A stretch of 9,413 nt of DNA from JAVBQJ01 sp045532655. GTDB taxonomy: Bacteria; Verrucomicrobiota; Lentisphaeria; Victivallales; Victivallaceae. Below, in pieces: positions 4,851 to 9,413 of this stretch. The translations under genes and the position numbers were made by a program. Each line of letters starts with the position of its first letter. Position 1 is the stretch's first letter. The notes below the pieces were generated by a model, which saw only the letters and a program-made list of their open reading frames with translations, made no database searches and was not told the DNA's origin. The stretch is from assembly GCA_045532655.1 (NCBI GenBank), contig JAZSGI010000207.1, forward strand, positions 1-9,413, written 5' to 3'.

Positions 4851-6863
4851 TTACTCTTCTTCCTCGCTCTGATGGTTGGCAATAATCTCGTTGGCAACAT
4901 TGGCGGGCACCTGTTCATAGCGGGCAAATTCCATTTCAAAAGTACCGCGTCCCTGGGTCATACTGCGCAGTTCAGTGGTATATTTGTGCATTTCCGCCAT
5001 AGGCACCTCGGCATTGATAACCTCCAGACCTTCGTCCATACTCATACCGATAATACGTCCGCGTTTGTGGTTCAAATCGCCGGAAATATCACCCATGCAG
5101 GAATCCGGAACCATGATTTTTACTTTCATAACAGGTTCAAGTATCACAGGGCGTGCCTGCTGCATGGCCTCTTTGAACGCCATACGTGCAGCGATCTTGA
5201 ATGCCATTTCGTTGGAATCGACAGGATGGTATTTACCGTCATAAACACTTACTTTGACATTTTGCACAACGCATCCCACCAGAGGTCCTTTTACAAGCAT
5301 CTCCTGAATACCCTTTTCCACTGCAGGAATGAAGTTTTTGGGGATTGCGCCGCCGACAACATCGTTGGTAAATTCAAATCCGCCCTCATTGGGTTGGATG
5401 CGGATATATACTTCGGCAAACTGTCCGGCACCGCCGGTCTGTTTTTTGTGCCGGTAATGACCTTCACCGGAAGCAGTGATAGTTTCCCGGTAGGGGATCT
5501 TGGGAGCATTGAGAACAGCCTCGACTTTGAAATCATTTTTCAAACGGCGGATAACATTTGCCACATGCAGGTCGCCCATGCCGGAAAGAAGCACTTCGTG
5601 GGTTTCCGGATGACGCTCCAGATGAACTGTGGGATCACATTCGGCGATTTTGTGGATACTGGCGGCAATCTTTTCATCCTCACCCGGTTTGGCGGCAGAG
5701 AGCGCAAAAGAAATGGTGTAGGATGGATACGCCGTGGGGGTGATCGCTTTGGAATCAACGGCAACTGCAAGAGTATCGCCGGTATGGGTATTTTTCAACT
5801 TGGGCATGGCAACGATACATCCGGGACCGGCACTGTCTGTTGGGATCTGGTTCTTGCCGTTCATAAACAGCAGTTTGCCGATACGTTCACGGCTGCCGTT
5901 GGTAATATTGGCGACTTCGCTGTCAGCGGTGAATACACCGGAAATGACACGCATGAAGTTGATCTGACCGAGGAACGGGTCCATAAAAGTTTTGTATACA
6001 AATCCGACTCCTGCGCCTTGAGGAGCGACTTCGATCTTTTCGCCATCCTTCCAGGTAAAAGTACAGCAATCGAGAGGCGACGGGAAAAGTTCCACAACTC
6101 CATCCAGCAGCTCTGCGACACCGATATCACGGGCGGCGGCAAGTGCAAATACAGGGATCACCTTGCCGGCAAGAATAACACTGCGCATACCGGCAGCGAC
6201 TTCTTCACGGGTAAGGGCCTCGCCGTCAAGGTAGCGCATCATCAATTCTTCATCAGTTTCGGCTATGGCATCAAGCCAGGTGGTCCTGTATTCGGCCACA
6301 TCATCTGCAAAATCAGCGGGGATATCTTCGTCAAAAACGTGGAAGACTCCCACGAGTTTTCCATTTTCAAATTTGGGACATGTAAAGGGGATAACTACAT
6401 TCTTGCCGTGATTTTCACGCATTTTGGCAAGTACTGCCCTGAAATCGGCACGGTCACGGTCAAGGCGGTTGATAGCTCCGAATCTGGGAATACCTCTTTT
6501 ACGGGCCATTTTCCATGCTCTGGCTGTCCCCGGCAGGGGCCCGTCAACACCATCAAGTACAACCAGTGCGGCATCAGCAGCACCGATAGCAGCAGTTGGT
6601 TCACCGACAAATTCGCCGTATCCGGGGGAATCGGTAAGGAACAATCGGTGGTCTTTCCATTCACAGGTAATATTGGTACAGTAGAGACTGCTCTGCTTTT
6701 CCTGTTCCTCCGGCATGAAATCAGAAACGGTATTTTTCTGCTCTATTGAGCCGGCACGGTCGATAGCTTTGCCTGCAAGCAGAATATGCTCGCAGAGAAT
6801 AGATTTACCGCTGCCGCTGTGGCCTGCCACAGCAAAATTCCTGACTTTAGCTGTTTCTTTCAT
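4851..6863 (-). CDS. fusA: EF-G-like translational GTPase (EF-G2 type)
   Basis: This 670-residue protein has all five EF-G domains. G1 is GHSGSGKS (14-21), where canonical EF-G has AHIDAGKT. G3 is DSPGY (78-82), with Tyr82 in place of the His of DTPGH. G4 is NRLD (132-135), with Arg in place of the usual Lys. Switch I reads EEQEKQSSL, not EQERGITI. Domains III-V look intact: SGMGDLHV (427-434), IPYRETI (456-462), YDGKYHPVDSNEMAFK (541-556, domain IV tip His546), LEPVMKVKI (575-583) and GDISGDLNHKRG (591-602). This matches the EF-G-like second factors (EF-G2), which resemble ribosomal translocases but whose role is unclear; it is probably a paralogue, with the canonical fusA elsewhere. GGAGG lies 5 bases before this ATG. 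A longer frame reaching 6956 is rejected because it would start upstream of the promoter's -35. It has its own promoter at 6922-6950. Confidence 0.92.
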   Translation of the reverse strand: MKETAKVRNFAVAGHSGSGKSILCEHILLAGKAIDRAGSIEQKNTVSDFMPEEQEKQSSLYCTNITCEWKDHRLFLTDSPGYGEFVGEPTAAIGAADAALVVLDGVDGPLPGTARAWKMARKRGIPRFGAINRLDRDRADFRAVLAKMRENHGKNVVIPFTCPKFENGKLVGVFHVFDEDIPADFADDVAEYRTTWLDAIAETDEELMMRYLDGEALTREEVAAGMRSVILAGKVIPVFALAAARDIGVAELLDGVVELFPSPLDCCTFTWKDGEKIEVAPQGAGVGFVYKTFMDPFLGQINFMRVISGVFTADSEVANITNGSRERIGKLLFMNGKNQIPTDSAGPGCIVAMPKLKNTHTGDTLAVAVDSKAITPTAYPSYTISFALSAAKPGEDEKIAASIHKIAECDPTVHLERHPETHEVLLSGMGDLHVANVIRRLKNDFKVEAVLNAPKIPYRETITASGEGHYRHKKQTGGAGQFAEVYIRIQPNEGGFEFTNDVVGGAIPKNFIPAVEKGIQEMLVKGPLVGCVVQNVKVSVYDGKYHPVDSNEMAFKIAARMAFKEAMQQARPVILEPVMKVKIMVPDSCMGDISGDLNHKRGRIIGMSMDEGLEVINAEVPMAEMHKYTTELRSMTQGRGTFEMEFARYEQVPANVANEIIANHQSEEEE

Positions 6864-6921
6864 TTTACCCTCCGATTGTTTTGGGTTTATGTTTATCCCT
6901 GAAAAACAGGGCCGCTGTTTA

Positions 6922-6950
6922 ATTATATATCTGTATTTGCAAAAAGTCAA
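6922..6950 (-). promoter_or_regulatory. Near-consensus promoter for the EF-G-like gene
   Basis: On the minus strand TTGACT (6950-6945), a 17-base spacer and a perfect TATAAT (6927-6922) form the best promoter in the window. The predicted start near 6915 leaves a leader of about 52 bases. That leader holds a small hairpin, CCCTG and CAGGG around a 5-base loop (6897-6911), with no T-tract after it. A strong promoter suggests substantial expression. Confidence 0.75.
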
Positions 6951-6954
6951 AGGC

Positions 6955-7002
6955 AAAAAAAAACAGGTTTCGAAGAATTATATCAACGAAACCTGTTTTT
7001 TT
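6955..7002 (-). terminator. Intrinsic terminator after the symporter gene
   Basis: AAACAGGTTTCG (6961-6972) and CGAAACCTGTTT (6987-6998) form a 12-bp stem around a 14-base loop, flanked by A residues from 6955 and T residues to 7002. On the minus strand the stem is followed by a run of nine T residues in all. It lies 24 bases past the symporter stop and immediately upstream of the EF-G-like promoter, separating the two units. Confidence 0.9.
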
Positions 7003-7026
7003 ATTATGTCATAAATAATACCTCAA

Positions 7027-9413
7027 TCATTCGTGATCAACACGACCGTCATCTTTATTTCTGGTATTATCATTACTGACCTGATCCGCTTTCAGCGCTT
7101 TGAAGAGGCGGATCATATCCCGGCAGCTGCCCCAGGTGAACCACACCGTGGTAACTGCACCGATGGCGATACTCAATGGCAGAGTGTAATACCACCAGAA
7201 ATTGAACCACCATTGTTCGGGCCATCTCCATGCCGCAGGAATGTTCCATACCACCTGCACCATGAAGACGACAAAGGTGTATGCAGTATAGATGAACACA
7301 CTCCAGGCCAGAATACGGTCACCTTTGGAGTATTCCGGGGTGATACCCATGAAAGTACGGCGGAAGGAGAATTTATTTGTTTTCTCCTGCTGCACGCTGT
7401 CTTCATCAGCAGTTTCTGCAACAAAGTGTTCCAGATTGTACTTACCGCGATGGAGCAGTTTGTCCAGATTATAGTCTTTGCGACAGGTAATAAGGGATAC
7501 GATAATATAACCAAGTGCTGCCGAAAGCATACCCATAAAGTACATTTCCGCACTGGTAATGGGGAACTTGTCGGCAAATGCTTCAGGAGAGGCTTCCCAG
7601 TTGGCGATAGGCAGCATTTCGCCCAGCGCAACCAGAGCGGTACGGAAACTTTCCAACTGTGTCGGAACAGTTTCACGAAGATATGGGTAGATCCAGTCCG
7701 CCCATTTCTGATTCAGCAGGAAGCCGAGTGCAGCGAAGAAGAGACCGAGAGACATTGCTGTATAAGCACCGGCAGTAGTACCTTTCTTCCAATACAAACC
7801 GCCAAGCATACAAGCACCGGCACCGCCAAGGTAAATCGTTCCTGTAAGAGCGAAGAATTGCAGGATATAGTCGCTCTGGCTGAAGTAGAAGCTGAAGAAC
7901 CATGCGAAGACAGCAATGAAGGCAATGCAGAAGCGCAGCAGAGTCATCTGAGCCTTGAGTCCCATGGGACGGTTGTAGATGGGCAGGATCACGTCCTGTG
8001 CCAGAATACTGCCCCAGCTGTGCAGATAGGTGGTGTCTGTGGAAACCATAAGGAAGAACATAAGAGCGCAAAGAATACCGGTCATACCGACAGGCATGAT
8101 TTCACGCAAAGCCATGGGTACAAGCATCTGGGTGCGGATGGTACCGGCACTGCGGATGATAGCGGCTGCTTTGTCATTGACCTCTTTTTTGACAGCGTTG
8201 ATTTCTTTAGCGGTTTTCCCGCTGATTTTATCTGCCAGGTTGTCAAGCATAACTCCGGCGATAAGCTCTTCTGCCCCCTGATCTTTCAACGAATACAGAA
8301 CTTCACGTTTTTCGTTGCCTTCACGGTTGCGCATTGCCTCAACAGCACCTGGCTCCTGAATTTTTTCGGCGAATTCATAACCGTTTTTCTGCATCCCGGC
8401 AATGACATAAGATATCTGCTCGTGGGAAATATCAGCTTCACGCTCCAGAAAGTCTGCAACGACTTTGATATTCAAGTCAGCCTGAGTAAGAGCGGCTCTT
8501 TCCGTCCAGCGTGCGCTTGCACCATTGATAAAGGCAAAGGCACCGATGGAAAGCATTATTGTGCTCAAAAAGGTAAATCCGGCACGCCACTGACCGAGCA
8601 CACCGGCCATTTTCTGTTCGTGGGGGTTGGCAGCAGCGGCAAGATAGCCCTGATTTCCCAACCATGCATTACGGTTGTAAACCATGCCGTAAACACCGAT
8701 GATCATATAAAGCAGATTGAAGCTCTGCACCTTGTCGATGTTGAAGGGATTGAAATAGGAATAACCGTCGCCGCGGGAAAGCACGGCTTCACGGATCTCG
8801 TCACGGGAGAAGAGGACACAAATAACAAGCACCATGACTGTATAACCGAAGTAACCGAAAACACCCTGACAGCAGTCAGTAACCATAGTGGTAAGCTGTC
8901 CGCCTGCAAGAACGATTATCAGAGCAACTCCGAGGAATCCTGCCATCAGAAGTCCCATCGTACTGCATTCAAATCCGAAAATATTCAGGTAATGGGGAAA
9001 ACCGCAGAAGTAGATCAGGAAGCGGGCACCGACAGCCGGAAAAAGCGCATAGTTGATCAAACCGGAAATAAATGCAAGAGTACCGGCATAGATACGGAAA
9101 CCGCGGGAGTAGCGCATTTCGTAAAACTGTGCCATGGTCAAAGCACGGGTTTCACGGTAACGGTAAGTAACGAATCCGGTAAGGGTCATCACAAGACCGA
9201 TGGCAACAACGAGGTTGTTCCAGAATCCTACTGCAAAACCGGTAAGATAATACTGCTCAAAAGTTGCGACCACACTGATAAGCCCCATACCCGCTGTACC
9301 GTCAGCAACACTGATCAGGTATCGTCCGGCTTTACGGCCGGCAGCGAGGAAGTCAGAGACGCCGTTGACGTACTTCTGCACCATGAAGCCTATAAAGACA
9401 ATGATAAACAGGG
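7027..9413 (-). CDS. SSS-family sodium:solute symporter, 5' end outside window
   Basis: The frame runs off the right edge: codons upstream of the ATG at 9384 read LFIIVFIGF, a continuing first helix, so that Met is internal. At least 794 residues are present, long for a family that is usually 480-600. Family marks, numbered from that Met, are SDFLAAGRKAGRYL (10-23), MVSTDTTYLHSWGS (446-459, the helix with the Na2-site Ser/Thr region) and GGAGACMLGGLYWKKGTTAGA (520-540). Many hydrophobic helices support an inner-membrane transporter. A charged, soluble segment of about 130 residues (292-420) interrupts the helices. After about 635 comes a charged linker, then two more helices (about 690-714 and 730-750) and a hydrophilic tail. 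The substrate cannot be read; sugars, sialic acid and organic acids are all transported by this family. It ends at the terminator 6955-7002. Confidence 0.9.
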   Translation of the reverse strand, partial: LFIIVFIGFMVQKYVNGVSDFLAAGRKAGRYLISVADGTAGMGLISVVATFEQYYLTGFAVGFWNNLVVAIGLVMTLTGFVTYRYRETRALTMAQFYEMRYSRGFRIYAGTLAFISGLINYALFPAVGARFLIYFCGFPHYLNIFGFECSTMGLLMAGFLGVALIIVLAGGQLTTMVTDCCQGVFGYFGYTVMVLVICVLFSRDEIREAVLSRGDGYSYFNPFNIDKVQSFNLLYMIIGVYGMVYNRNAWLGNQGYLAAAANPHEQKMAGVLGQWRAGFTFLSTIMLSIGAFAFINGASARWTERAALTQADLNIKVVADFLEREADISHEQISYVIAGMQKNGYEFAEKIQEPGAVEAMRNREGNEKREVLYSLKDQGAEELIAGVMLDNLADKISGKTAKEINAVKKEVNDKAAAIIRSAGTIRTQMLVPMALREIMPVGMTGILCALMFFLMVSTDTTYLHSWGSILAQDVILPIYNRPMGLKAQMTLLRFCIAFIAVFAWFFSFYFSQSDYILQFFALTGTIYLGGAGACMLGGLYWKKGTTAGAYTAMSLGLFFAALGFLLNQKWADWIYPYLRETVPTQLESFRTALVALGEMLPIANWEASPEAFADKFPITSAEMYFMGMLSAALGYIIVSLITCRKDYNLDKLLHRGKYNLEHFVAETADEDSVQQEKTNKFSFRRTFMGITPEYSKGDRILAWSVFIYTAYTFVVFMVQVVWNIPAAWRWPEQWWFNFWWYYTLPLSIAIGAVTTVWFTWGSCRDMIRLFKALKADQVSNDNTRNKDDGRVDHE

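Noticed and set aside
4872..6749. A 625-codon open frame on the plus strand opposite the EF-G-like gene
   Set aside because: It is fully antisense to a gene with clear domains, is rich in His, Phe and Gly as expected from a mirrored frame, and has no family motif or ribosome site.
6864..6956. A 31-residue N-terminal extension of the EF-G-like protein
   Set aside because: Its start lies upstream of the -35 hexamer of the promoter at 6922-6950, and the GGAGG site and family alignment favour the ATG at 6863.
9382..9384. The ATG at 9384 as the start of the symporter
   Set aside because: The frame stays open to the window edge and encodes a continuing hydrophobic helix, so the gene starts outside the window.

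Overview
The window is a bacterial chromosome segment with coding DNA near 50% G+C, AT-rich intergenic gaps, strong AGGAGG-type ribosome binding sites, sigma70-like promoters and simple intrinsic terminators. I see no tRNA, rRNA, CRISPR, insertion sequence or phage gene. Several things suggest an anaerobe of the Lentisphaerae/Victivallales or a nearby PVC-group lineage: an EF-G-like second factor, a long SSS symporter with a soluble insertion, a Thi4 thiazole synthase under a TPP riboswitch, and tiny lipoprotein genes. This placement is inference from protein style, not from a marker gene.

Layout, left to right. At the left edge a strong minus-strand promoter (144-171) drives an off-window unit, with a perfect palindrome (92-107) in its leader and possibly the first 15 codons of its gene (1-45). 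Bases 188-1838 hold a minus-strand cluster: a 424-residue membrane-anchored coiled-coil protein of unknown function, then a 43-residue single-pass membrane protein, an intrinsic terminator, and a 49-residue lipoprotein directly behind that terminator. The 298-base gap 1839-2136 separates this cluster from a divergent plus-strand unit and carries a promoter for each direction plus long A/T tracts.

The plus-strand unit is a class I DAHP synthase (first step of aromatic amino acid synthesis), overlapped by ATGA with a short TatD-family metal hydrolase. It is followed by a TPP riboswitch and thi4 (thiazole half of thiamine). No terminator separates the hydrolase from the riboswitch, so thi4 may receive read-through as well as its own promoter. 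A 13-bp hairpin at 4790-4823 ends the unit.

The right half is on the minus strand. A complete EF-G-like translational GTPase (670 residues) has its own near-consensus promoter. Upstream of it lies a large sodium:solute symporter whose 5' end runs out of the window and which ends at a strong hairpin terminator. The two are separate transcription units.

I found no wholly new system. The best leads are the uncharacterised 424/43/49-residue envelope cluster with its internal terminator, Met at the expected sulfur-donor/His position of Thi4, a riboswitch with no visible P1 stem, altered GTPase motifs in the EF-G-like protein, and a roughly 130-residue charged insertion in the symporter.
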